Positions 1-5,393 of a stretch of 8,768 nucleotides of DNA are shown in pieces. The DNA is from CG2-30-46-19 sp034414555 (GTDB lineage: Bacteria > Chloroflexota > Dehalococcoidia > GIF9 > AB-539-J10): assembly GCA_034414555.1 (NCBI GenBank), contig DAOUMA010000017.1, positions 1 through 8,768 of the forward strand, given 5' to 3'. The position numbers and the translations under genes were made by a program. Each line of letters starts with the position of its first letter. The first letter of the stretch is position 1. The notes beneath the pieces are model-generated. The model had not been told where the DNA came from. It did not search any database and was given only the letters and a program-made list of their open reading frames with translations.

Positions 1-2
1 AT

Positions 3-23
3 CCAAAACAAAACGAGTTTTGG
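3..23. repeat. Small perfect stem-loop at left edge
   Basis: CCAAAAC (3-9) is the exact reverse complement of GTTTTGG (17-23), with a 7-nt loop. No clear T-run follows on either strand, so this is only weakly terminator-like. The gene it would serve lies outside the window. Confidence 0.4.
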
Positions 24-26
24 TAT

Positions 27-80
27 TTGAATTTGGAATTTAGAATTTGTTTAGAGTTTAGAAATTAGGATTTAGAATTT
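27..80. repeat. AT-rich degenerate tandem repeat (GAATTTAG-like units)
   Basis: The words gaattt, ttagaat, ttagag and ttagga recur every 7-15 bases, giving a low-complexity AT-rich tract with no open frame of note. It looks like the degenerate spacer repeats found between genes in some bacterial genomes. No function is claimed. Confidence 0.5.
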
Positions 81-92
81 AAGGTTGTTGAA

Positions 93-130
93 ATGCCTAA
101 AAACGAACGCAAAATCAAAATTAAACAACC
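93..130 (+). repeat. 38-bp dispersed repeat, left copy
   Basis: This segment recurs in the same orientation at 8544-8580. The two copies differ by one A in a short A-run and by one A/G substitution near the end. The two copies bracket about 8.4 kb holding every intact gene of the window. On the minus strand this copy supplies the T-rich tail of the likely terminator at 112-148. Confidence 0.75.
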
Positions 131-148
131 TCCTGATATATAGGAGGT
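112..148 (-). terminator. Probable Rho-independent terminator
   Basis: On the minus strand ACCTCCT (148-142) pairs with AGGAGGT (134-128) across a 7-nt loop. A T-rich tail (TGTTTAATTTTGATTTT) runs leftwards after the stem. It lies 17 nt past the stop of the 70-aa minus-strand gene, where the two-gene unit should end. The stem is short and the T-tract is interrupted by As and Gs, so termination may be partial. Confidence 0.5.
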
Positions 149-165
149 GCTGAAATCGCGGCAGG

Positions 166-378
166 CTAACCCTTGCCACGCATTTTTATACCACTAGTTA
201 TATTAATCTGTATAGGCTGCCCGCATTTAGGGCATGTCATTTCCATAATCAGAGGCTTCTCCATTATCCGTTCCACAAGAGTTGTAACTATAGAATCCAC
301 GTTATCCAGCCGCTCATCTATCAGGTCAAGACGCTTAATCAGCTGCTCTATATCTAACTTTCCGGTAGCGGCTTTTAT
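166..378 (-). CDS. Small CPKC-motif protein with non-canonical start (70 aa)
   Basis: I do not recognise the family. The frame reads KAATGKLDIEQLIKRLDLID near the N-terminus, then a charged amphipathic segment to about residue 45, then TCPKCGQPIQI (about 48-58) and a basic end, KMRGKG. The single CxxC suggests half of a zinc knuckle, so metal binding would need a dimer or partner; this is inference. The gene follows the 106-aa gene on the same strand by 57 nt, probably in one transcript. An in-frame TAA (393-391) lies just upstream and no ATG, GTG or TTG occurs before the coding-looking sequence begins. The only candidates near the strong AAGGAGG site are ATA (378) at 7-nt spacing or ATT (381) at 4-nt spacing. 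Coding is supported by codon pattern, the ribosome-binding site and the CPKC motif. A mutated or miscalled ATG is the main alternative. Confidence 0.6.
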   Translation of the reverse strand: MKAATGKLDIEQLIKRLDLIDERLDNVDSIVTTLVERIMEKPLIMEMTCPKCGQPIQINITSGIKMRGKG

Positions 379-385
379 AATTGAT

Positions 386-392
386 CCTCCTT
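386..392 (-). promoter_or_regulatory. Strong Shine-Dalgarno (AAGGAGG) ahead of an ATA/ATT start
   Basis: The minus strand reads TAAGGAGGATCAATTATAAAA. GGAGG is 7 nt before ATA (378) and 4 nt before ATT (381). The first ordinary start codon in frame is an internal GTG that would remove about a third of the protein. The site therefore points to a rare start codon or a lost ATG. Confidence 0.6.
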
Positions 393-430
393 AATCCCCG
401 TAGTCTCCCTTTTCTAAAAGGGGATTTAGA
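393..430. repeat. Overlapping palindromes between two small genes
   Basis: Three inverted repeats share bases. AATCCCC (393-399) pairs with GGGGATT (420-426). CCCTTTT (407-413) pairs with AAAAGGG (416-422). TCTAAA (413-418) pairs with TTTAGA (425-430). They cannot all form together. The composition resembles short dispersed palindromic elements. The site lies between the 106-aa stop and the ribosome-binding site of the 70-aa gene, so it could affect RNA processing or stability of a shared transcript. Confidence 0.5.
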
Positions 431-435
431 GATTT

Positions 436-756
436 TTATAAGCCCTTCTCCACAACGCCCAGGGCCTCTAGTTCATCTTTATCATGTGCCTTCAGCTTAT
501 CTATTTGTTCCGATACACTCTTCTCCAGGTATTTACGAAAAGCCTCTCGCGCCGCCGGTGAATTACGCACCGCCGCCTTGGCTCTCTGCCATTCATCGTT
601 AACCACCTCGTCAATTTTCTCAGGACCCATCGGCTCCTTACTTTGCCAGATACTTTCCAGCCTATCCAGAACCCGCTTCGTTATTGACCTCTTCAAACGA
701 TCCAAAGAAAAAATCTCTTCCCAGGCATATTCTTGTCCCTCTTTTTTCTCAGTCAT
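436..756 (-). CDS. Hypothetical charged helical protein (106 aa)
   Basis: I do not recognise this protein. It is rich in Lys, Glu, Arg and Asp, with no signal peptide and no hydrophobic segment long enough for a membrane helix, so it is probably cytoplasmic and mostly helical. Regions that look helical are about 13-40 (EEIFSLDRLKRSITKRVLDR), 45-65 (PEKIDEVVNDEWQRAK) and 70-98 (AREAFRKYLEKSVSEQIDKL). The ATG at 756 has an excellent ribosome-binding site (AAAGGAGGG, 7 nt upstream) and follows a strong promoter at 783-811. It is the first gene of a probable two-gene unit with the CPKC protein. It is divergent from the EF-Tu-like gene, with 109 nt between start codons. No function is assigned. 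Confidence 0.8.
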   Translation of the reverse strand: MTEKKEGQEYAWEEIFSLDRLKRSITKRVLDRLESIWQSKEPMGPEKIDEVVNDEWQRAKAAVRNSPAAREAFRKYLEKSVSEQIDKLKAHDKDELEALGVVEKGL

Positions 757-782
757 ATTTTATCCCTCCTTTACAGTGTATT

Positions 783-811
783 ATTATTGCTTTAACTGTA
801 TAGCTTGTCAA
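783..811 (-). promoter_or_regulatory. Sigma-70-type promoter for the 106-aa/70-aa unit
   Basis: On the minus strand an exact -35 TTGACA (811-806) is followed after 17 nt by AATAAT (788-783), five of six matches to the -10 consensus. Transcription would start near 776, giving a leader of about 20 nt that contains the AAAGGAGGG site of the gene at 756. This is the best promoter match I found in the window. Confidence 0.7.
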
Positions 812-865
812 GATATTGATTTACAACGGCAAAAGATATACATTATCTATAGGGGGTGATTAAAA

Positions 866-1120
866 ATGCCAGAAGTAGAAGTTGGGATTGTAACGGATTT
901 TTTTGCCCGACCTGTAGTGGCTGGTATCGAACTAACCGCCACGCTAAAGACAGGGGACAAAATCCATATCAAAGGAGCCACCACCGATATGGAACTTGTA
1001 GTGGAATCCATGCAAATTGACCGCGTCGATATCACTACAGGCAAACGTGGCGACATCATTGGCATAAAAGTTCCCGATAGGGTGAGGCGAGGCGATAAGG
1101 TTTACAAAGTTACCGAATAG
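866..1120 (+). CDS. Stand-alone EF-Tu domain-2-like protein (84 aa)
   Basis: This is a small single-domain protein of the translation-factor beta-barrel fold, usually annotated as 'translation elongation factor-like protein'. It lacks a GTPase domain, so it is not an elongation factor itself. Diagnostic stretches are VGIVTDFFARPVVAGIEL near the N-terminus, TGDKIHIKGATTDMELVVES in the middle, and GIKVPDRVRRGDKVYKV at the end, matching domain 2 of EF-Tu and related proteins (the GDxIxI/xGxxVGIxxxxxxxxGDxVY pattern). I recall such proteins from archaea and Chloroflexota. The ATG has a near-perfect site, AGGGGGTGAT (851-860), 5 nt upstream. It is the only well-supported plus-strand gene here. It ends in TAG overlapping ribH tail to tail by 11 bp. 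The biochemical role is unknown; RNA or ribosome binding is only a guess from the fold. Confidence 0.85.
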   Translation: MPEVEVGIVTDFFARPVVAGIELTATLKTGDKIHIKGATTDMELVVESMQIDRVDITTGKRGDIIGIKVPDRVRRGDKVYKVTE

Positions 1121-1601
1121 ATTGCTTCGTCTTACTCGCAATGACACGGAGCAAATTGGCCATTTCAATAGCTTCGACTGCAGCCATAGAACCTTTATTA
1201 CCCTCTTTGGCTCCTGCCCTCTGAATAGCCTGTTCCAGAGTATCAGCGGTGATTATGCCCTGTATCACCGGTAACCCGGCATCCAAAGTCACCCGCCCGA
1301 TTCCTCTACTTACCTCAGACGCTACATACTCAAAATGGGGAGTCCCGCCGCGAATTACAGCGCCAAGGCATATTATGGCGTCGTATTTGCCACTCTGCGC
1401 TAATTTTTTAGCTACCAACGGGATTTCAAGACAGCCTGGCGTCCACGCAACATCGATATCACCTTCCCCAACACCATGACGCAACAGAGCATCATTCATC
1501 CCTTCTAACAGCCTGGTGGTTATCATCTCGTTAAACCGAGAAACGACAACGCCAAACTTCAGCCCTTTGCCTACCAGTATTCCTTCGTAACGCTTAGCCA
1601 T
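1110..1601 (-). CDS. ribH: 6,7-dimethyl-8-ribityllumazine synthase
   Basis: RibH condenses 5-amino-6-ribitylaminouracil with 3,4-dihydroxy-2-butanone 4-phosphate to give lumazine, the penultimate riboflavin step, usually as a cytoplasmic 60-mer or pentamer. Visible motifs are SRFNEMIT (21-28), TPGCLEIPL (54-62), ICLGAVIRGGTPHFEYV (77-93) with the conserved His89, and TLEQAIQRAGAKEGNKG (121-137). It is the last gene of the operon. Its ATG overlaps the ribBA stop by 8 nt, with AAAGGAGG just upstream inside ribBA, so translation is probably coupled. The family normally ends soon after the EMANLL helix. Here residues 152-163 (RVIASKTKQSIR) are an extra tail read from a dispersed repeat at 1119-1146, and the gene overlaps the convergent EF-Tu-like gene by 11 bp. 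Confidence 0.95.
   Translation of the reverse strand: MAKRYEGILVGKGLKFGVVVSRFNEMITTRLLEGMNDALLRHGVGEGDIDVAWTPGCLEIPLVAKKLAQSGKYDAIICLGAVIRGGTPHFEYVASEVSRGIGRVTLDAGLPVIQGIITADTLEQAIQRAGAKEGNKGSMAAVEAIEMANLLRVIASKTKQSIR
1119..1146. repeat. Dispersed TGTCATTGCGAG-type repeat at convergent gene ends
   Basis: On the minus strand the segment reads TGTCATTGCGAG, then AAGACGAAGCAATCT after a short join. Ends ATTGC (1121-1125) and GCAAT (1138-1142) can pair. I know this repeat type (tcattgcgag...gaagcaatct) as a common short intergenic repeat in many bacterial genomes. Its first 12 bases recur at 8419-8430. Here it supplies the end of the EF-Tu-like stop codon on one strand and about ten codons of the ribH tail on the other. 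Confidence 0.65.
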
Positions 1602-2808
1602 CGTCTACCTCCTTTATATGGAGCAAATGCCCCAGCTTCTCTTGCTTGGTCCTCAGGTAATTGACATTGACTGGATTAGGGGGAGTCACCAGGGGGACAA
1701 TTTCCACTATTTTGAGTCCATAACTTTCCAACCCTACTACTTTCTTGGGATTGTTAGTAAGCAGCCTTATTTTATGTAACCCCAAATCGGCCAAAATCTG
1801 CGCCCCGATGCCGTAATCCCTTAAATCAGGAGCAAAACCTAATGCTATGTTAGCCTCAACGGTGTCCAGACCTTGGTCCTGAAGCGCATAGGCACGAAGT
1901 TTATTATGAAATCCAATTCCTCTCCCTTCCTGCCGCATATATAAGAACACCCCCCTGCCTTCTAAACAGATTCTCTGCATTGCCAACCCAATTTGCTCAC
2001 CACAATCACACCTCAAGCTTCCGAAAACATCCCCGGTAAGACACTCACTATGAACCCGCACCAATACCGGCTCATCCCCCGATATATCCCCCTTTACCAG
2101 AGCAACATGCTCTGCAGGGTCGACAATAGACTTATAAGCTACCGCCACAAATTCACCGTATCTGGTGGGCAACCTGGCTTCAGTTACTTTCTGAACTAGC
2201 TTTTCATGGCGGTGCCGATAAGCAATAAGCTCCACTATGGAGATAATCTTCAAACTATACTTCTCAGCAAGGGCTTCAAGCTGCGGTAACCTCGCCATAC
2301 AACCATCTTCATCCATAATCTCACAAATAATACCAGCAGGATAACATCCCGCCAGTTTAGCCAGGTCCACAATGGCTTCAGTATGCCCGGCTCTCACCAA
2401 TACTCCGCCTTCTCTAGCACGAATAGGAAAAACGTGCCCCGGCTGAACTAAATCTTCAGGCCTGGTATCAGGGTCAAGCACCGCTTTTATAGTTTGTGCC
2501 CGGTCAAAAGCAGAAATCCCCGTGGACACCCTATCCTTCGCTTCAATTGATACCGTGAAAGCAGTTGAGTATCTCGAAGTATTATGTTGAACCATTAATG
2601 GTATTCTCAGTTCGTCCAGCCTTTGCCCGATGATAGGAAGGCAAATCAATCCTCGCCCGTGTTTAGTCATAAAATTTATTGCTTCAGGAGTGACTTTCTC
2701 CGCAGCCATGGCTAAATCACCCTCATTCTCCCGGGACTCATCATCGATGATGACCACCAACTTACCCGCCTTTATATCTTCAATTGCTTCGGTGATAGGA
2801 GCTAACAT
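1594..2808 (-). CDS. ribBA: Bifunctional DHBP synthase / GTP cyclohydrolase II
   Basis: This 404-aa fusion supplies both early inputs of riboflavin synthesis. The RibB half (about 1-200) converts ribulose 5-phosphate to 3,4-dihydroxy-2-butanone 4-phosphate. It shows DDESRENEGDLA (22-33), TKHGRGLICLP (48-58), STGISAFDRAQT (95-106) and PGHVFPIRAREGGVLVRAGH (123-142). The RibA half (about 205-404) opens GTP. It has the zinc cysteines in HSECLTGDVFGSLRCDCG (C256, C267, C269), RQEGRGIGFHNKLRAYALQ (292-310) and RLLTNNPKKVVGLESYGL (348-365). Key residues of both halves look intact. I chose the ATG at 2808 because homologues begin close to 'TEAIEDIKAGK', a GAGG site lies 10 nt upstream, and it leaves a 10-nt gap after ribE. 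An upstream start at 2853 would add 15 non-homologous residues and overlap ribE. Confidence 0.96.
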   Translation of the reverse strand: MLAPITEAIEDIKAGKLVVIIDDESRENEGDLAMAAEKVTPEAINFMTKHGRGLICLPIIGQRLDELRIPLMVQHNTSRYSTAFTVSIEAKDRVSTGISAFDRAQTIKAVLDPDTRPEDLVQPGHVFPIRAREGGVLVRAGHTEAIVDLAKLAGCYPAGIICEIMDEDGCMARLPQLEALAEKYSLKIISIVELIAYRHRHEKLVQKVTEARLPTRYGEFVAVAYKSIVDPAEHVALVKGDISGDEPVLVRVHSECLTGDVFGSLRCDCGEQIGLAMQRICLEGRGVFLYMRQEGRGIGFHNKLRAYALQDQGLDTVEANIALGFAPDLRDYGIGAQILADLGLHKIRLLTNNPKKVVGLESYGLKIVEIVPLVTPPNPVNVNYLRTKQEKLGHLLHIKEVDDG

Positions 2809-2818
2809 ATTACCCGCC

Positions 2819-3445
2819 TCACTTCGTAAATCCGTATTCCTTAAGCAGGGCAAAAGTTAAATTTTGACCTGTTTTTTCACTGAGTCGCTTCAGGTATCTA
2901 GCGATAACATCCACCTCTAGATTAACTGTGCTACCAGGTCTTTTCTCAGCCAGGATAGTATGTTCTATGGTGTAAGCTACTAAAGAAACAGAAAAGGAAA
3001 AATCGTCAACAGCGATAGTGGTAAGACTAACGCCATCCACAGCAATAAAACCTTTCTCAGCAATGTATGACATTAATTGAGCCGGCGCTGCAATCCGCAC
3101 AATGCGTGAGTCTTCCTGAGGAGTCACCGAAACAATCCTTCCAACATCATCAACATGCCCCAATACCAGATGACCACCAATACGTCCTCCCATTGCTAAT
3201 GCTCTTTCCAGATTCACATGGTCACCATAGTGAAGCTCACTAAGATTGCTGCGATGCAGCGTCTCAGGCATAATACCAACACTAAAGCTATCATCACTCA
3301 AAGATGCCACCGTTAAACAAACTCCGTTAACCGCTATGCTGTCGCCAGGTCCCATCCCCTGAAGCACCTCCCCTCCCATAATAACCAGACGATTTGCATC
3401 CGCTTCCTTGACCACACCAATTTCCTCTACTATACCAGTAAACAT
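2819..3445 (-). CDS. ribE: Riboflavin synthase, alpha subunit
   Basis: This enzyme dismutates two molecules of 6,7-dimethyl-8-ribityllumazine into riboflavin and 5-amino-6-ribitylaminouracil; the active form is normally a trimer. The 208-aa length is typical. Two lumazine-binding barrels are visible: 1-97, opening with MFTGIVEEIG and containing DSIAVNGVCLTV (35-46) and MPETLHRSNL (59-68); and about 98-190, following GGHLVLGHVDDVG (90-102), with KGFIAVDGVSLT (131-142) and VNLEVDVIARYLKRL (174-188). Its ATG lies 3 nt after the ribD stop, and a GGTGAGG site overlaps that stop, which suggests translational coupling. The symbol ribE follows E. coli use for riboflavin synthase; some annotations call it ribC. 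Confidence 0.96.
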   Translation of the reverse strand: MFTGIVEEIGVVKEADANRLVIMGGEVLQGMGPGDSIAVNGVCLTVASLSDDSFSVGIMPETLHRSNLSELHYGDHVNLERALAMGGRIGGHLVLGHVDDVGRIVSVTPQEDSRIVRIAAPAQLMSYIAEKGFIAVDGVSLTTIAVDDFSFSVSLVAYTIEHTILAEKRPGSTVNLEVDVIARYLKRLSEKTGQNLTFALLKEYGFTK

Positions 3446-3448
3446 CCC

Positions 3449-4558
3449 TCACCTTTCTACATATCCACTGACCAATAAATTATCGCCAAAGCTTTTAACA
3501 TCAACCCGTCTCAGGTGCTGAGCCTCAATTATCGATTCAACCCCATTCCCACCTACCGCCGCTTTGGCTCCATCGCCACCAATAACAATCGGCGAAATAA
3601 ATACCAGAACTTTATCCACCAGATGGCTATCAAAAAATGAGCCGAGTAGAGCACTCCCTCCCTCAACCAGCACACTCAGTATTTCACGCTTCGCTATTGC
3701 TCTGGATAGTTCCCCCACATCTACCTTCCCCTCTTTCGCCGGTAATTCCAGCACTTCAACACCAGCCTGGATAAACTTTTTCTTTTTCTCAATATCCATA
3801 GGTTTTACCGTGGCAATTAAAGTTTCGCCAGGCTGCTTAAAAACATTGGCGGCCAATGGCGTTCTTCCTTTACTGTCAACAATTATCCGCAATGGCTGGG
3901 ATTTCGTATTGCCACCTTTACCACAACAACCACGAGCAGTAAGATGTGGGTCATCAATAAGCACAGTATTCACCCCAACCATTATCGCGTCCACTATATG
4001 CCGCACACTGTGTACATATTCCCTTGCCTCTCTATTACTGATCCACTTAGACTGATTGGACCTGGTGGCAATCTTGCCATCAAGACTCATGGCAAATTTA
4101 GCAATGAAGAATGGCAAGCTGGTGGTGATAAATTTAATGTAAGCCTCATTTATTTCCTCAGCTTCTTGCTGGTGTTCACCAACATAAGTCCTGATGCCAG
4201 CTTTGTTTAGCTCTTTTATCCCGTTCCCGGAGACCAGAGGATTAGGGTCAAGCAATGCAATATGGACTTCTTCTATGCCGGCGTTGATTATCGCTTGTGT
4301 GCATGGCGGTGTTTTCCCATAATGGCAGCATGGCTCAAGGGTAACATACATGGTAGCTCCCCGTGCCTTTTCTTCGGCCTGGCGAAGCGCCATCACCTCT
4401 GCGTGAGGCAAACCAGCGGGCTGTGTATGTCCCACACCCACCAGAGCACTATCCTTGACCACCACCGCTCCCACCGCCGGATTTGGACTGGTATACCCTA
4501 AAGCTAATCTAGCCAGAGATAGAGCACATCCCATATAATCCTCAGATGTCGCCGTCAT
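3449..4558 (-). CDS. ribD: Bifunctional pyrimidine deaminase/reductase RibD
   Basis: RibD deaminates the GTP cyclohydrolase II product and then reduces the ribosyl side chain with NADPH. The deaminase half (about 1-147) has the zinc site HAEV (52-55, catalytic Glu54), EPCC (75-78, Cys77) and TPPC (83-86, Cys86), with SPNPAVGAVVV (24-34) upstream. The reductase half (about 149-369) begins at PFFIAKFAMSLDGKIAT (149-165) and contains SKWISN (170-175), IMVGVNTVLIDDPHLTAR (192-209) and VLVEGGSALLGSFF, followed by ISPIVIGGDGA. The 369-aa length is normal. The ATG directly abuts the dcd stop (TAAATG), and its AGGAGG site is encoded by the last codons of dcd. That zero-gap junction makes a shared transcript with dcd nearly certain. 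Confidence 0.96.
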   Translation of the reverse strand: MTATSEDYMGCALSLARLALGYTSPNPAVGAVVVKDSALVGVGHTQPAGLPHAEVMALRQAEEKARGATMYVTLEPCCHYGKTPPCTQAIINAGIEEVHIALLDPNPLVSGNGIKELNKAGIRTYVGEHQQEAEEINEAYIKFITTSLPFFIAKFAMSLDGKIATRSNQSKWISNREAREYVHSVRHIVDAIMVGVNTVLIDDPHLTARGCCGKGGNTKSQPLRIIVDSKGRTPLAANVFKQPGETLIATVKPMDIEKKKKFIQAGVEVLELPAKEGKVDVGELSRAIAKREILSVLVEGGSALLGSFFDSHLVDKVLVFISPIVIGGDGAKAAVGGNGVESIIEAQHLRRVDVKSFGDNLLVSGYVER

Positions 4559-5131
4559 TTAGCCCTCCTGGTAACCTTTAAAATACCTGCTCGCTGTAGG
4601 ACCACTCTGCCCCTGATATTTACTTTGTAAACCAGGTGAACCATAAGTCCTTTCCGCAGGAGAAGTCAAGCGGAGAAACGAAATTTGTCCGATTGCCATT
4701 TTATAATACAGGGTGATGGGAAACCTGGATACATTGGATAACTCTAAAGTGAGTTGCCCTCGCCAGCCAGGGTCAACATACCCCGCTGTGGAGTGAATTA
4801 AAAGCCCGATTCTACCCAGTGAACTTTTCCCTTCAAGTCGAGCTACAATATCATCAGGTAGCTCAATCGACTCAAGCGTGCTGGCTAACACAAACTCACC
4901 GGCATTAAGTAGAAACGGCTTCTCCTCGTCAATTTCTACCAGCTCGGTTACATCATCCGTACTTTGTTTGACATCAATATAAAAGGGATAACGCCGGGTT
5001 TTAAATACGAGCAGCCTCTTATCCAGGTGTATATCAACACTCGCTGGCTGAATGCAACCCGGGTCAAGAGGCTCGATGACTATCCTGCCTTTAGCAATCT
5101 CTTCTTTAATCGTGCGGTCGCTGAGTACCAT
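4559..5131 (-). CDS. dcd: dCTP deaminase, probably bifunctional dCTP deaminase/dUTPase
   Basis: Trimeric Dcd enzymes deaminate dCTP. The bifunctional form also removes diphosphate and releases dUMP, the thymidylate precursor. The 190 aa start MVLSDRTIKEEIAKGR and contain CIQPASVDIHLD (26-37), EGKSSLGR (100-107), HSTAGYVDPGWRGQLTLELS (113-132) with the likely catalytic Glu130, and SKYQGQSGPTASRY (170-183). Length and these stretches match the M. tuberculosis bifunctional enzyme, as I recall it, more closely than E. coli Dcd (HVTAHRIDPGW); bifunctionality is inferred. The frame stays open to 5245, but the extra 38 residues match no Dcd N-terminus, so I use the ATG at 5131. It leads the rib operon, with its stop adjacent to ribD. 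No good Shine-Dalgarno site precedes this ATG. Confidence 0.93.
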   Translation of the reverse strand: MVLSDRTIKEEIAKGRIVIEPLDPGCIQPASVDIHLDKRLLVFKTRRYPFYIDVKQSTDDVTELVEIDEEKPFLLNAGEFVLASTLESIELPDDIVARLEGKSSLGRIGLLIHSTAGYVDPGWRGQLTLELSNVSRFPITLYYKMAIGQISFLRLTSPAERTYGSPGLQSKYQGQSGPTASRYFKGYQEG

Positions 5132-5145
5132 AGCTGCTGTCAAGC

Positions 5146-5175
5146 ATTCTATCATTCGCCTTGCAAAAACTGCAA
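5146..5175 (-). promoter_or_regulatory. Possible promoter of the dcd-rib operon
   Basis: On the minus strand TTGCAG (5175-5170) and TAGAAT (5151-5146) are separated by 18 nt; they match the -35 and -10 consensus at four and five of six positions respectively. Transcription would begin only about 7 nt before the dcd ATG at 5131, giving a nearly leaderless message, consistent with the absence of a clear Shine-Dalgarno site. The -35 falls inside the repeat at 5170-5190. Confidence 0.4.
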
Positions 5176-5190
5176 ACAAGGGGAATGTAG
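5170..5190 (+). repeat. 21-bp exact repeat, copy upstream of dcd
   Basis: The 21 bases beginning CTGCAAACAAGG and ending GAATGTAG recur exactly at 8689-8709 in the same orientation. A chance match of that length within 9 kb is very unlikely. Flanking bases differ on both sides. This copy overlaps the suggested -35 of dcd. Confidence 0.75.
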
Positions 5191-5221
5191 CCATCGTATT
5201 CACCCATATATACGATATACC

Positions 5222-5251
5222 TGTCAACTTTTCCCTGCAACTCAATCGTCA
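5222..5251 (+). repeat. 30-bp repeat, copy upstream of dcd
   Basis: It matches 5971-6000 at 29 of 30 positions, same orientation. On the minus strand both copies can be read as LTIELQ(E/G)KVD, so this may be a fragment of the same gene or element. Here the frame continues with RYIVYMGEYDGYIPLVC before a stop, without a plausible start. Confidence 0.75.
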
Positions 5252-5272
5252 GATGGATTACCCTGGCTACCT

Positions 5273-5304
5273 TTATGTAAAGCTAATCTTATGTAAAGAT
5301 AGCT
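5273..5304. repeat. Two 16-bp tandem direct repeats upstream of dcd
   Basis: TTATGTAAAG occurs at 5273-5282 and 5289-5298, start to start 16 bp, with further partial similarity after each core. It lies about 140-170 bp before the dcd start. It could be a binding site for a dimeric regulator or a chance AT-rich repeat. Confidence 0.4.
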
Positions 5305-5393
5305 TCCGCAGAGGAACACAGGTTATCAATTATTGAGCCCAAGTCAAAGCAGGTGCAATTTATCTTGCAGGCCGGCGAAAAATATTAAGGAAT

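Noticed and set aside
173..394. Plus-strand open frame opposite the CPKC gene
   Set aside because: The minus strand has the ribosome-binding site and the CPKC motif; the plus-strand translation is an Ile/Ser-rich shadow.
820..849. Promoter for the EF-Tu-like gene (TTTACA followed by TATCTA)
   Set aside because: The -35 is fair, but the -10 matches only about three of six positions, so I did not list it.
2809..2853. Upstream start for ribBA
   Set aside because: It would overlap ribE by 35 nt and add residues with no match to RibB; the ATG at 2808 has a Shine-Dalgarno site and fits the family N-terminus.
3564..4055. Long plus-strand open frame (163 codons) opposite ribD
   Set aside because: It lies entirely antisense to the well-conserved ribD, its translation is low in coding character (Ser/Pro/Thr-rich), and no ribosome-binding site was seen.
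5132..5245. N-terminal extension of dcd to 5245
   Set aside because: The 38 extra residues do not resemble Dcd; homologues start at MVLSDR or equivalent, and the extension overlaps repeat sequence.
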